Below, piece after piece: positions 42,302 through 55,196 of a stretch of 64,000 bases of DNA. Within the stretch, counting starts at the first letter, position 1, and each line of letters starts with the position of its first letter. The DNA comes from Incurvaria masculella (Eukaryota > Arthropoda > Insecta > Lepidoptera > Incurvariidae). Location of the stretch: positions 439,001-503,000 of the forward strand of contig OX335660.1 in the NCBI GenBank assembly GCA_946894095.1, in the 5' to 3' direction. The position numbers were made by a program, and so were the translations under genes. The notes under the pieces were generated by a model. It ran no database searches. It was given only the letters and a program-made list of their open reading frames with translations, and had not been told where the DNA came from.

Positions 42302-43133
42302 TATCACTAGCAGGCCGTCCCGGCTTTGCACGGGCATAATATCATTTAAAAAAATATTATTTTGATATAATGATACACATATATACCCTTTTTACGTAGA
42401 GTTCCTACATTGAAATATTTGAAACAAAAAAAAACTTAGGTATTATTATTAGATGATTATTAAATATTAGAGAAATAATAAATTCAAAGTGCTATAGCGA
42501 GAACCGCGGCCTCCGACGCACTATTTATAGGCACGCTCCCACCGCCCCGGCACGCCGGTACTGCCGCAAACGCTACTTCCCGCAAATTTTAAATCTGTAA
42601 TATCTTCGAAAATATTCATTTAAATCATATGCTTTAGAGGGCCATAAAGATCTATATTAAATCAACAATGTATTTAAGGTATTTAATTAGATAAGGATTA
42701 ATGCTGTATTGGTTAAAATCGTTTCGAAAATTAGCCATTATTTGTCGTAAAAAGTAAATGACAAAAAAATGTTATTGTGGGATATCCATAAGAGATAGAC
42801 ATATACCATTGCGAAATTTTCTGTAGACCTTTTTAATGTGTACAATACTTAGTACATTATTTTGATAAATCTCGTAGGGTTCAGCCTGCGTTTGCAATGT
42901 AAGCGGAAAAAATGATATTTTTTACGACATCATTGGAAACCTCATAAATAACAGTATTTCTCCGCTATTTAATGGATGTTATTATACATATAAACCTTCC
43001 TATTTAATAACTCTACTTATGAAAAAAACCGCATCAAAATCCGTTGCGTAGTTTTAAAGATTTAAGCATACATAGGGATATAGGGATATAGGGACAGAGA
43101 AAGCGACTTTGTTTTATACTATGTAGTGATAAC
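42302..43133 (+). mobile_element. Insect repeat CTAGCNGSCCGTCCCGG, copy 1
   Basis: It starts TTATCACTAGCAGGCCGTCC, CGGCTTTGCACGGGC and ends GAAAGCGACTTTGTTTTATA, CTATGTAGTGATAA, with a short terminal inversion TTATCACTA/TAGTGATAA. The second copy is at 51.4 kb. The layout is well known in insect genomes; its class is uncertain (possibly rolling-circle). Confidence 0.7.
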
Positions 43134-43817
43134 AAATGATATTTCATGGGGGAAGGCAAACATTTCCCATGAATTCCCATAAGCGTTTGCAGCCGACATG
43201 CTCCATCCCGACATGGACCAGTTAGGTTAAGGGCAATCTATAGAAGACACGGAGCGGAAGCGACGTGACTTCTTTAAATTTACTTTGGTAATTTTTTTTA
43301 TACCGCACGAAAAGGTTTTAGTAGGTATAATAATATATATATTTTTTAATCGCGATTAATTAATTAATGAATTAATCGCGATGAAGAATTTTTTTTCTCC
43401 CCCCATGGAGGGGAATCCCATCGTTTTTCGCAAAAGCACTCAAACTGCATAATTACCAAAATTTTATATGATTAGGGTGCGATATAAGTGAGTAAAGTTT
43501 ACCGAAGTAACTTGTTTTATAGTCGTACTAATTGTGTCCTTTTAATTGTACTTATTATACACATAGGTCCTAAACTGAAATAGCATAGCAAAGGTATAAA
43601 CTCAAACCAATAAAATATTTCCTACACTCTCCAACATCCAGCTTTATAATTCGCTAGTAAAATTCAAACAACCAGAAACCCGGGAGGTGCTTTTCGAGAA
43701 ACCATTACCGCAAACGAGACTTATTCGTGACCATAAAGATGAACATAACGCTCGCTAAAGTCAAGTACATTAAAGTAAACATTAAAGCCTCACTCCACGT
43801 CCGCTCTAGAGCGGTGC
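43134..43817. other. Unassigned, with small palindrome
   Basis: At about 43346-43382 TTAATCGCGATTAATTAATT and its inverse form an AT-rich palindrome around two TCGCGA sites. Nothing else is seen. Confidence 0.45.
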
Positions 43818-44174
43818 CAGAGTGGTCAGTCTGAGTTCTCACCTAAATTGGCGTTTACGGCAAACCGATCGACTGGCGTTTTCTCCAAACTCCATACAAG
43901 TTTTTACTAGATATTCTGTGGTTTTACTTCTTCAAGATGTCAAAGTCAAACGCGGACTTCCGATTTGTATGAAAACGCGGAGTGGACGTAAACGGCAACG
44001 TCGACGTATTTACGGCAACGTTGAGTAAGCTGTCAAATCAAGCTCGGACTCGCGAATGTTAGTTCGCTTAACGCCCGCTGCGCACGCTTTTCAATTTCTC
44101 CATACATTTGAAAACGCCAGTCGATCGGTTTGCAGTAACGCCAGTTTAGGTGACAACCTAGACTACCGGCTCTG
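43818..44174. mobile_element. ~350-bp TIR element (family H) copy 1
   Basis: The left end CAGAGTGGTCAGTCTGAG, TTCTCACCTAAATTGGCGTT and CCGATCGACTGGCGTTTTC is mirrored at the right end (AACGCCAGTCGATCGG, CGCCAGTTTAGGTGAC, TAGACTACCGGCTCTG). The interior has further short inversions around ACGTCGACGTATTTACG. Sense and antisense frames are incidental. CAG-type ends suggest hAT, but I find no clear duplication. Confidence 0.75.
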
Positions 44175-44339
44175 TATGTAGACACGCCTCCGTAGGGTCA
44201 TCATCTATGATATCCACCCACAGGAATCATAATTTTGGGAAGTAAGTTGGAACCATCAAACCAGATGTGATGTGAGTTTCGGCACGTAGAAAGAATACAA
44301 GTGGACCGACTGAATTTCTTACCGTACAAGTCGAAAGAG

Positions 44340-44425
44340 ATTTAGGGACTCCATGTTTAATTGTAGGTTCCTTCCTTACTCAATAGATGGTAGGGTAAAT
44401 CCCGTCTGGATTTCTATCGTCGCAT
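44340..44425 (+). mobile_element. SINE body, left part (split by TTAA MITE)
   Basis: GACTCCATGTTTAATTGTAG, AGATGGTAGGGTAAATCCCG and ATCGTCGCAT lead directly into the MITE. The SINE resumes at 44973 (TGAAAGATGATC). Confidence 0.7.
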
Positions 44426-44972
44426 TTAAGGTGGGCCATCCCGCTCAACTCCCCCATACAAACGGGGAAAGAAGATCATGCCCATATATCTTGTCAGAGA
44501 TCCCAAATTTTGCTCAAAATAGCTTTATTTGATCGAACTAGATGTCTCATGACCGTTGGCATTGTACAATTGTGTTTGGTTTCTAAGTTATAAGGTCCGA
44601 AAGTTGGAATTTTTGGCGCGTTTTATACAATGAATTTGTAGGTGGATTACGCAAAGATAAAGTAAGAAGATCTTAAAAAGATCGGTCATCAGACATAGCT
44701 TCAATCAAAAATTAAAATCTATTTGGTTTTTGTTAGCTTTTTTACTACAGCGGTTGTGGTTTACTTTTAGCTATAAGTCGTTTTGTAATTAAAATTTTCG
44801 TAAATCTTATCAAATCATACACTATGCACATTGTCTTTTTATGGCCATGCTGCATCTTCCTCATCACGGAGCCTGTCTTTTTCTTTGAAACAGAGAAGGT
44901 CCCAGAGCGCAATATCAGGGTTTTGTACCGTGCCCGCGAAAGAGTTAGTCCCGCCGGGTTGGGCCACCTTAA
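44426..44972. mobile_element. TTAA-flanked MITE, copy 2, inside a SINE
   Basis: TTAAGGTGGGCCATCCCG to CGGGTTGGGCCACCTTAA, 547 bp. The SINE consensus CGCATTGGATGAAAAGATGG fits if TTAA occupied the TGGA position before insertion, supporting TTAA as the duplicated target. Frame 44831-45127 runs off its end and is not a gene. Confidence 0.9.
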
Positions 44973-45105
44973 TGAAAGATGATCAAACCCGCAATAACGA
45001 TTGCCCGTTTTTTTTCGTCATAGAACTTAGTTTCCATGCGGTGGGTTGGGCTTATATCATAGCGGTAGGTATTAGTTCTATATGTCCACTTCTATTAAAA
45101 TATAG
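44973..45105 (+). mobile_element. SINE body, right part
   Basis: TGAAAGATGATC, CCGCAATAACGATTG, ATGCGGTGGGTTGGGCTTAT and ATCATAGCGGTAGG are diverged SINE body and tail. Confidence 0.6.
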
Positions 45106-45352
45106 CAATTTGACTCTTTACGACTAGACAGCATAACGGCGGTGAGGTTTCGGCGGAGGTGGTAACGAAATATTTCATTTAAAGTTAAGGGGCCCATTCA
45201 AGTGAAAGTGAGTTGACCTCAAAATAGCTGAAAAACAAATTGTTGAAATAACGGAACTGTTATTTTACCTTCCAACCTATTCATTGAACAAACCATATTT
45301 TGAACGAACTAAAATGACGTTTAATAAGTGCGCAAATATGACCTATTTATAA

Positions 45353-45655
45353 AAAAACCGGCCAAGTGCGAGTCGGGCTCGTACACGAAGGGTTCCGTAC
45401 CATCGAACAAGATTTAACATAAAAAAATAACGTTTTTTGTATGGGGATCCCCTTTAATTCTTATTATGTTTAAATGTTTATTTTTTGTTGTTATAGCGGC
45501 AAAATAAATACACACTCTGTAAAAATTTCAGCTACCTATCTAATACGGTTTATGAGATACAGCCCTGTGACAGACGGACGGACGGACGGACGGACGGACA
45601 ACGGAGGCTTAGTAATAGGGTTCCGTTGGCACCCTTTGTGTACGGAACCCTAAAA
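45353..45655 (-). mobile_element. DINE-like element, full length
   Basis: On the plus strand: GGCCAAGTGCGAGTCGGGCT, GGGTTCCGTACCATCG, TTATAGCGGCAAAATAAATA, six GGAC units and GTACGGAACCCTAAAA. It is one of the least mutated copies. Confidence 0.9.
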
Positions 45656-47547
45656 ATGAGTTGATATTTAGCACCGAACTCGAAGTAACTTTTACCTGAA
45701 TGGCCCCCTGTTACTTTCAATTTTCCAATCAAAATTGCAATTAATCACAATTCCCGTAATAAATATGTGATAAGAGTGATTTCGAAACGTTGAGCGCAAT
45801 CCTCTATTAATTCCGAAAATGTGGTGTGCGAGTGATTTGTATTGATTAAATGGTTTCCGGTGGTGTTTGGAATTAATTTTCAGTTAACGAACGCACCACT
45901 GCTACCAAGACGTATACCGCTTCGCAATGTTTGAACACTAGGTAGCTTACAAACATTACTTTTTACAATTTACCTCAATAAGTCCGAGCGACATCGCGTC
46001 AGCTAAAATAAAATAATATACACGTATTATTGATATTAAATAGGTCTTTGATATTTGTCCGATAGCACCGATGGAATTATTAAAAACAATTGTATTGACT
46101 TGAGAAAGGTCCCACTTGTATTGCTGTTAATAAACGCTTAACCTTGTCTAATGCATTTACGCATAAATTTAGAAATTGTACACGTTGTAGAGTGGTTTAA
46201 ATTGTCTACTTAATTATTAAGATTGTATACGAAAATTAATCTAAAAGATGCAGAAGCCACAATATCTTTATGGGACCACCATTTTAAAGTATTTAGGCCT
46301 CATTTCAAACAACTATCGATGTAACTTGGCGCAAGATTGCTCACATCCAACCTAACTAGTCAATACAATTTTAAATATGTTTGTGTTCTTAGGATAAAAC
46401 TTTGCACGGGCAGGTACACTGATGTAATTAAATCTCATAGGTTAAAGCCACCATTTTTTCTCCTAGTAACTGAAGGGATATTCCGTTAAAAATCACATAT
46501 TTCTGGGTTATTCACTTCGTTAATATGGTAATCAAGTCGTAATTGAACAAGTATAGGACTAATATTAATGTATTGCCCGACGGCACACGGCGTGATGCCA
46601 TGTGCATATGGTACCTAATATAACCTAACCTACCAGGTTCCACGTCACCGATACAGATTATAAACAAGAAATTATGTGAAGCTAATGTCGTGTTAGTGTA
46701 ATCTTCTAATCTTTAAATGTTCATACATCGCTTCGGTCCGAATTTGCGGGAACCCTTCGTCAAAACGGACACGATCCACGTTCATTACAATACCTTAATG
46801 TACATGTTATGAGTTTCTCGTAACATGCGAAACGATGTACGAATTTATCATCAAGAACAAACAAATGCGGGAAAATTTTGGTGCGCTTAAAATAAAATCC
46901 AAATGGATCGGTTGTATTTTCCTGATTTTAATGAAAATTGTTTACTTATTTTTCTTTGAAGACTTCGTTCTAATATGAAAATGTATGTGAACCAAAATTT
47001 GCTATCTACTATGAAATAATGTTTTTTTTTATTTCCATATCAGTTTCAGCTTATTTATTTCCTTACAGGAACACTAGGAATAGTCTTGCGAAATGTATAG
47101 GAGAAGACAACTTGGCTACCATAATTACATTTTAATTAAAATGTTATTAATCTAATCTAAATTATTCTGGTGTAAAAGGTTATCGTATTTTTTTCTGCAA
47201 ACTATGGATGCAATCTAGATTTCGGAATTCATACTACAATGAAATACCCAAGTGATATAAATAGCTATACATAATTGTATCGTAAAAACCTTTTTATGAA
47301 ATCATAAACTGGGGTAATGTCATACATGAAACCTGTACCTAATAATTTATGAACATACGAGTTATCCGAGATTGAGGTGTTTTATCGTAGAATATGTAGC
47401 ATAGCCGACTAGACGAGGGGTTGGTTTTTGCAGCTCTGGAGTTAAACGTGATATGATTGCCTTGTCTATTTTTTAGATTATTATTTGTAAATGTAATGTA
47501 AACTTGTTTCATGGGGGTGAATTTCTAACCAAACCTCATGTACATTT
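45656..47547. other. AT-rich unassigned region
   Basis: About 1.9 kb with almost no frame above 60 codons and no repeat shared within the window. It is the longest repeat-free stretch seen. Confidence 0.5.
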
Positions 47548-47953
47548 CCTTTTTTTTTATGCGATCTGACATGGATGGCTAATACCACACAACTACCGTT
47601 ATGATATTAGCCCAATACACCACATTCCCGAAGGAATTAGGTGCCATGCCAGGACCCTACCTTTATGAGCACGGCTACATTGAACTAGATGGAAAACACG
47701 GACAATTTTTCATTGCCGCTTCGACCTTTTCATCCAATACGATGGTACCAACCCGGGCGGGCTTAAACCCTACCACCTAGTAGGGGAAGGGGACCTACAG
47801 TTTTACATGGACTCCGAACCATGGAGCAGCTCGCATTCGTGACGAAATGCACTTATCGAACTCTGAAAGAGAAAGACAGTGGTGCAAGTTGGTATTGAAC
47901 CCGGGCCTCTGGTACGCTAGGCCAGTCCCCGCGCCACTAGGCTACGAGCCGTC
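47548..47953 (-). mobile_element. tRNA-headed SINE, near full length
   Basis: The plus strand starts with a T-run and ATGCGATCTGACATGGATGG, carries the full body, and ends CCCGCGCCACTAGGCTACGA. It is one of the most intact copies. Confidence 0.9.
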
Positions 47954-48572
47954 TTTGCCTAAATGCTATGCAGATTAGAATAAAATCAGGGCTTGGGATC
48001 TTCGAATATTGCTTACTGATTACCTAATTTAGATAGTTATCGTAATGGCGTTTTCAGTTGGTCATGGTTGCTAAACTAATGAACATGACAACATTCCGAT
48101 ATTCCGGGTCGAGCAAACTTTTCGCATTAGCCTCAAGGCGACGGTCCTGAATTAAATTTTAAAACTAAAATAAATCCCTAACTTTGCATTGCTCCCGTTT
48201 TCAACTCCCACTGGGACGCACCGGGTGTCGATGAAAATTATATCGATATATTATACTTCTGTGTAGTGTATGAATTTAACGCACTCGCTACATTGCACAG
48301 CCACGTATTGTGTCGTCTGGCTACAGAGCATACCTGCGATATTTCTTGGGCAGAACTTTTTAACACAGTTACCTGCCTGATGTTGTGAACAAGATTGCGC
48401 CACTTTTAACACCATTTCGAGCTCTCACGTCTTCTAACATTTCCAAACGATGCAGATTAAATGTCAACGAGATCTTTGATGATTCCAAAACGATTATTTC
48501 GATTTACATAGTTTTCTATAATATTTTATTCATCCTTTTTCATTTAGAACTTTTTGCTTGTGTAATCGTTTC
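47954..48572. other. Unassigned
   Basis: A 63-codon frame at 48385-48576 ends within the next MITE. No domain. Confidence 0.45.
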
Positions 48573-49122
48573 TTAAGGTGGCCCAACCCGCTCATCTCCC
48601 CATACAAAAGGGGAAAGAAGATCACACCCATATTTCTTATCAGAGATCCAAAATTTTGCTCAAAATAGCTTTATTTGATTGAACTAGATGTCTGATGACC
48701 ATTGACATTGTAAAATTGTGTTTGGTTTCCAAGTTATAACGTCCGAAAGTTCGGATTTTTCGCGCGTTTTATACAATAACTTTGGAGGTGGATTACGCAA
48801 TGATAAAGTAAGAACATCTTAAAAAGATTAGTCATCAGACATAGCTTATTTAATAAAGATTTATAATCTATTTGGTTTTTGTTAGATTTTTGACTACAGC
48901 GGTCGTGGTTTACTTTTAGCTGTAAGTCGTTTTGAAATTAAAATTTTCGTAAATCTTACCAAATCATACACTATGCACATTGTCTTTTTTGTGGACAGGT
49001 TGCATCTTCCTCATCACGGAGCCTGTCTTATTCTTAGAAACAGAGAAGGTCCCAGAGCGCAACAGCACGGTTTTGTACCGTGCCCGCAAATGAGTTGAGG
49101 CCGCCGGGTTGGGCCACCTTAA
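48573..49122. mobile_element. TTAA-flanked 550-bp MITE, copy 3
   Basis: TTAAGGTGGCCCAACCCG and CGGGTTGGGCCACCTTAA are matching inverted termini. It is the same length as copy 1. Confidence 0.92.
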
Positions 49123-49384
49123 GCCGTATATTTGATACATAGTTCTCCCGAGTGCGACTTCCGAAAATCCCCTATCCCAGAACCACAAATCTAGAGCCTA
49201 GGACCTACTTGCTAGTCTTCATCTGGCAGTGCCGGGACGATATAGTACACCCCAGGATTATACATCGAATGACCAGGACAGCTTCATCCAGAAGTGAAAT
49301 CCAAATTGGCTAATACCTACCCAGCAAAATCACAATTCCACCTGGTCTCCCTGGCCGTCGCTCACTTTCCGGTTTTGAGTCTTA

Positions 49385-49562
49385 ACATCTTATTTATTTA
49401 TTTATTTATTTACTCTTTGATACATACATGTAAAGGGCGAGCTTATCGCTAAAAAGCAATATCTTACAACTAACCCTACCGAAAAAGAAAGTGTATAGAG
49501 TAGTAGAAGTTAAACATTTAAAAAGAAAATTTCTTAAAAACTATTAAAAAACCAGACTATAT
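49385..49562 (-). mobile_element. LINE 3' UTR with (TAAA)n tail
   Basis: The minus strand reads TTGCTTTTTAGCGATAAGCT, CGCCCTTTACATGTATGTAT and AAATAAATAAATAAATAA. This TAGCGATAAG...AAATAAATAA ending is characteristic of common lepidopteran non-LTR 3' ends. Confidence 0.65.
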
Positions 49563-50231
49563 AAAAAAAGACTTATAAACGAAAATCATAGACACACACA
49601 CACACATACGCTTAGTACTCACTCCCGACACAATTTCCTGCCTCTAAGCCAAAATGGCACCATTGAAAAAGCTCATAGCACGGCGCTTTACCGGCAAGGT
49701 GAAATTCGTAGTGTTTAATTATTTCACAAAGTCGATGACATTTATGCCAACCCAAATGCATGATGTATACACATCCATGTGTATGTAGATGCGTGTTGTT
49801 ATCTACAAGCTGGTGTTGTTCTTCTGAGTTTCGTATGGAAACAACGTTGTTTCCTGCTTCTGGGACAACGAAGGTGCATACTAGAACAAATACATTTTAT
49901 ATTGGGGCTTAATATTCGCTACAGTTTCGTGGCAACCAGAATATCTACTAAAAGCTGTCTTTATTATATCGGGGAAAGATTTTTAATTCAAGTAATTAAC
50001 ATCGATACCAAAATATCACAGCTCTCTACCGAGCTGCAGTTGCAGAAATGTTGTGCTGCAGACGGATGCAGGCGCCTTGCAAGTTGCCTTCATTAAAACT
50101 AATGTTTAGGTGCTATCCGCACCATCGGACAGTACCGTTGCCAGATTTACATTCAAATATTGTTTTCAGACATCTTCAATGCGGCTTGAAATATGTTTTT
50201 CTATTTGGTGTTAGTTTTGTACCGCCTTCTA
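49563..50231. other. Unassigned, with CA tract
   Basis: (CA)n lies at about 49592-49605. The 105-codon frame 49779-50096 is cysteine-rich but without a domain I know. Confidence 0.35.
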
Positions 50232-50420
50232 TTTTTTTATGTTACTGGACTTGGGTGGGTAATACCACCAGTGTGGGTGGTATTGGCCCAACACACCGCA
50301 TTCCCGAAGGGATTCGGTTCCATGCCAGGCGACCTTCCCTTTATGAGTACGGGTACATTCAACTGGATGGAAAACACGGACGATTTTTCATTGCCGCTTC
50401 GCCCATCTTTTCATTGCCCT
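50232..50420 (-). mobile_element. SINE 3' part
   Basis: TACCACCAGTGTGGGTGGTA, CGCATTCCCGAAGGGATTCG, CAACTGGATGGAAAACACGG and CATTGCCGCTTCGCCCATC. Confidence 0.82.
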
Positions 50421-51407
50421 TTTTTTCAAAAACTGAAAAATCAAATTACTCGATAGTTAAAACCCATTTCAAAACCTTTCAGCATGGTAGACGAATGTTT
50501 TAATTTTCTATATATACACAGCCTAAAACCGAAGAACCACGTTATTATTTCCTCTGAGAATACACGATCGCAGTAGTTTTAAATAGATTTAGCCTCTGAG
50601 CTCTGACTAAAAAATCCAACATCATTAAACACATCAATGTTAACGACCATCTTTGTTGAATGTATAATAATGTTTACATCATGAAGAAATAAATCATACC
50701 AAAGCACTATTCAACCATAATAAAGTCCAGGTTTTTCCGTAGATTCGTTGATATTTCCCGTCGGTCCTTTGAACCGGATCCGAGTGGCAAGGCACTACAT
50801 TGTATGTACCATAAGGGTAGGTTTACACCGAGAGGTATAGTAACAAGCAATTATTTACAATATCAATGCAATGTATACCTTACTGACTGTGTCGATATTT
50901 TCATGAGACACAGAATAGGTACAGGCGGCGACGAGCAACGCCGTTGATCGCGTTTGTGTATCAATTTCGTGTCCCACGGAAATTTGGACAATAGCAGTAC
51001 TATTTCTGTAATAATTGGTATGCCAAAAACATTATACACAATACAATGATTACATAGGTGAACTACTAAAAATAACAAATTTAGAGTGTAAATGTTACTT
51101 ATAAGCCTGCACAGTTTCCTTACAAGTGAATCCTTACATTACAGAGTTGCGCACAAAACACGAGAGATGTTGTGGGATACCAGGTAGAAATGATGTTCCT
51201 TTCGCATATACTATTATGTATTAGCAACCCACCCCCGTTTTGAACGGTTTTTATAACATAATTTAAGATAACAAACACTGAATTAAAGAACATGTATAGG
51301 ATAGTTTTTAGGGTATTTATTTTATTGTTAAAGGAGAATGTCCAAATCCAGGCCCCTTAGAAATCATTGGTTTTTTTTATTGACACAAATGCGATAATTT
51401 ACATTTT
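50421..51407. other. Unassigned
   Basis: AT-rich; one 71-codon minus frame without a domain. Confidence 0.5.
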
Positions 51408-51410
51408 AAA

Positions 51411-52730
51411 CTAGCAGCCCGTCCCGGCTTTGCACGGGCATAATATAATTGAAAAAATATTATTTTGACACAGTGATACACAAATAAACCCCTTATTACC
51501 TAGAGTTCCTAATAAAAGAGTATATACCTACATTTAAATATTTGAAATAAAAATAACAAATTTTGTGAATATTTTTTTTTCTTTTTTTGTATTTTTACTT
51601 TTATGTATTTTTTATACTATTAAGTATTGTAAAAAGGTCATAACCACAAAACAAAGCCATTAAATAAATAATTTAATGAGTTAAAGCCAGGAAGTAAACA
51701 TTATTTGATGTTGTTTTATTTTTCACTAAATAATTAGCTTAACTGTTTTTATGATACTGTTAAGATTACCGCGGTCGTTAAACATGTTTCAAAAATGTTA
51801 CGGCTTTTGAGAATGTCTTTGGAGAATGTATCTTCCTGCCGCTTGAGAAGCCGTAACATTTTTCAAACATGTTTAACTGTTATTAGCTACCTACAACTAC
51901 TACTATAACCTACAACTAAAAAGTATTTAATCGAAAATCATAACAACTCTTTAAGTCACTTATTTATTAGGATAACTAAATGTACAACATATATTAATGG
52001 GTCTAGTTCGGAAAAGAACTTTTTGAATGCGTTTAGTTACCTACTAAACTAATTATCATGAAGCGACAAAATATTATCAAGCGACAATTTCTTAAATTCC
52101 GCCCACGGCTGCTGCGTAGGGAGCCCCTCCCGTACCTCTGAGGGACGCCTACAAACTCTAAAACGCATAGTTGGCCGAGCGAAATTTTTCTAATTTTTAA
52201 ACTCATGATATCTTTCGAAGGAAATGTCCGAATCGAATAATTCAAAAAGTAATATAAAGGTATTGAAACAGGCTTAAATAATAATTTATTTATTTGGATA
52301 AGGATTAATAGGTACAAATAAAGAGCCTTTTCTAGCGGCGGTATTTAAATTTTTATTTTAAAATAAATGCATACTTATTGTGTCATAACTATAATAGATA
52401 GATGTATGCTGTCGCGACATTTTTTGTAGATAATAATGTGCTCTATAAAATTGTAGTACATCATTTTGTTCTAGCGTGAATAGTTTCCGCAGCGCACGCG
52501 ATGTAAGGAACATTCTTGGTAATTTTTTTGCACTAAGGGGTAACGTTATCGGAGTTATGGTAAGGATCCCTAATTTTTTTAAGATAAAACATAGCCTATG
52601 TCCGTCGGATAGACTGTAGCTTTCCAACGGTGAAATATTTTTTTTAAATCCGTTCAGTAGTTTCAGAGCCTATTCGGTTCATATAAACAAACAATCAAAC
52701 CTTTCCTCTTTATATAATAGTATAGACTAC
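51411..52730 (+). mobile_element. Insect repeat CTAGCNGSCCGTCCCGG, copy 2
   Basis: It starts CTAGCAGCCCGTCCCGGCTT, then TGCACGGGCATAATATAATT. In the middle, ATATCTTTCGAAGG and GGATAAGGATTAAT are collinear with the 42.3 kb copy. It ends ACATAGCCTATGTCCGTCGG, CTTTCCTCTTTATATAATAG. It carries a family G insertion at 51748-51872. Confidence 0.65.
51748..51872 (+). mobile_element. Family G foldback retroposon, 9-bp TSD
   Basis: Direct repeats TTAACTGTT flank it (51739-51747 and 51873-51881). Start TTTATGATACTGTTAAGATT, ACCGCGGTCGTTAAACATG; inverted arms CATGTTTCAAAAATGTTACG and its complement at the right end. The CGAAACGTCG loop is deleted in this copy. Confidence 0.78.
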
Positions 52731-53898
52731 ATGAATCCCCATTTTTCATGTCCTGTTACCTGTAAAATAATTAAAGTAATCATTACTTCTTTTCCTATTA
52801 ATAATATGAATAGGACAAAACATCGCATAGTACTTCCGTTGTGACAAGACGTGTTCGGGTAGCCTGCTCCATGCCAATCCGTCCCGTAAGGGAGAAAAAA
52901 AGGCGTAAACACGTTTGTTAAATTATTCCTAGGACCAATATAAAGGATTGTTGCTCATGTAATTTAAAAGATACATTAAACTCTGTCCATTTTTATTGCG
53001 TTTGAACTTGAGCACTTTGTTCTACGCTGAGCTCTCTGGTGTCTAAAACATTAATAACCTCAAAACCTCATTTTGTCACTTACTTTAAAATGGCAATGAA
53101 TTTGGTCTTCAAATTTATGACTCGAAAAGTTATATTATTTTCTAAATTATAACACTGGTTTGGAAGATTGACACTAAAATTTTGAGGGGCCCAAAATGTA
53201 TGGGGCAATGAGCATTCTCCTTTATTATATTCTTAAAAAACGCTTGTAGCGTTGCTGCTGTGTGTGACCTAACCCCTATTTATTGTAGGTTGCTAGGTCT
53301 CGGCGAAGAAGGCGGCGCACGACGGAAGTCGCTCCCAATGCACGAACCGATTTTTCGTTCAATCCGTGCCCCAATAACACGCCCGAGTCACGCGATATAA
53401 CAATTAAAGCGTAGAAACTTACGCCTCTCGCACGCCTACAAGCACACGCCGGCGTACATATATTTGATTTACGCGTCCGAATCACAAACCCCGCACAAAC
53501 ACACCCGCACTTGCAGAATTAATGGTACAAGGAAAATGCTTTTGCGCGATGTGAAGGTTACCTTATTAATTTTAGGCTATTATCACTATATTTTGACCTC
53601 TTTCGTTTAGTTTTGACGTACACTTCGTACGTCAAAACTGACCTACGCATGTATATATATCTCGGGGTCAAGTCGGTCGTACCTTACTGCTCGCTCAGAG
53701 GGTTATGAATATTTAAGTTCACGATAAGTCTTTCCCCATCATACTCTCTTCAATTTAAGGATATGCAACCAGTTTAAACTAGGTCTTCGTTAAAACTAAG
53801 TATGCTAGTAATATTTCAAGAGACTAATAAATCAAGGAGTTTTCACTATATGAAGCATTAACTTTCTCTGCTCTGAAACAATCTGAAATAATCATGAT
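52731..53898. other. Unassigned, with CpG patch and 13-bp hairpin
   Basis: A CpG-rich patch lies at 53.29-53.48 kb. At about 53612-53642 AGTTTTGACGTAC and its exact complement flank a 5-nt loop. Confidence 0.4.
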
Positions 53899-54248
53899 TC
53901 TGAGCCCATCTGTCACCTTAATTGGCGTTTATGCCAAGCCGATCGACTGGCGTTTTCAAATGTATGGAGAAATTGAGGAGCGCGCGCAGTGGGCGTTAAG
54001 CTAACTAACATTTGCGAGTCCAAGTTTGATTTGACAGCTTACTCACCGTCGACGTAAATACGTCGATGTTGCCGTTTACGCCGACTCCGCGTTTTCATAC
54101 GAATCGGAAGTCCGAGTTTGACTTTGGCAGCTTGAAGAAGTAAAACCACAGAAAAAAATGTAAACATTTGTATGGGGTTTGACGGTTTTACGCAGCTTTG
54201 GAGTTCCGTAAACGCCAATTTAGGTGAGAACTCAGACTGACCACTCAG
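53899..54248. mobile_element. ~350-bp TIR element (family H) copy 2
   Basis: Inverse orientation to copy 1: TCACCTTAATTGGCGTTTAT and GATCGACTGGCGTTTTCAAA at left; CGCCAATTTAGGTGAGAACT and CAGACTGACCACTCAG at right. Confidence 0.75.
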
Positions 54249-54664
54249 GATTGTAAACATAAATTTCACATAATTTCCAGAAATTATTACAAATATTTCT
54301 TAATTCAAACTTGTAATTTACTTTCGAAAAAAAATGTAAGAAGCTACAAATACTTTACATGGTTGTAGAAATTTAAGATTCACAAATGTTAACCAATTGA
54401 TTTATCATCGATGGTCACGATACCAAACGACATTGTATCGCTTTATATTTGTTTGCCATGGGTACTGCATTCGGCATATGTTTGAGTTCATACTACTTTG
54501 TATCAAAAGTGACGATAGCCGCAATAAATAAGATACAATTTATTTAAAATAAAATTTAATTGTAATTGTCAAGAGTTTTCTCTACTTACAAATAATATTC
54601 TTAGTTAGAAGTAGTTATCTATTATTCTATTTAAACTATTTTGTGAGTATCAAAGTAACAAAAA

Positions 54665-55196
54665 AAATAACCGACTTCAAAGAAAAAGCACTAAAATGTA
54701 AAAAATAAATACCATTTTTGTAGTTACGATTTTTGTTATTTTTTGGGTCGGCGTCAGCCGGGCACGCGCTGCGCGAATCAAGAGAACCTTGGCTTTTTAG
54801 TGCTTTTTCTGTGAAGTCGGTAATTTTTTTTGTTAATTTTTTTTATTTGTTTTTTTTAGTGAATCTGAAGTACACTTACTAATTTGTATACGTCCTCTTT
54901 CCAATAAAAAAAAAATCACCGAAATCGGTTGGCGTTATATTGAGTTATTCGTCCATTTGTCGCGCACATCCTAATACAAATTTAAGACTTTTATGATTTT
55001 CTCATGGATATCATTGTCAGAACTTAACCAAATTAAAATGGGACTACTTGGGAAGCACTAGCTATCATTTAAAAAAATAATCATCAAAATCGGTCCACCC
55101 AGGCAAAAGTTATGAGGTAACAAACATAAAAAAAAACTAAAAAAAAACATACAAACGAATTGATAACATCCTCCTTTTTTGAAGTCGGTTAAAAAA
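54665..55196. mobile_element. Lepidopteran CCGACTTCAAA repeat
   Basis: The left end ATAACCGACTTCAAAGAAAA and the right end TTTTTTGAAGTCGGTTAAAA are inverted. Inside, TTTTTAGTGCTTTTTCTGTG and AAGTCGG form a second inverse copy of the left end, so the first ~165 bp is its own hairpin. ATCAAAATCGGTCCACCCAG type sequence is known from many moth genomes. Confidence 0.7.
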
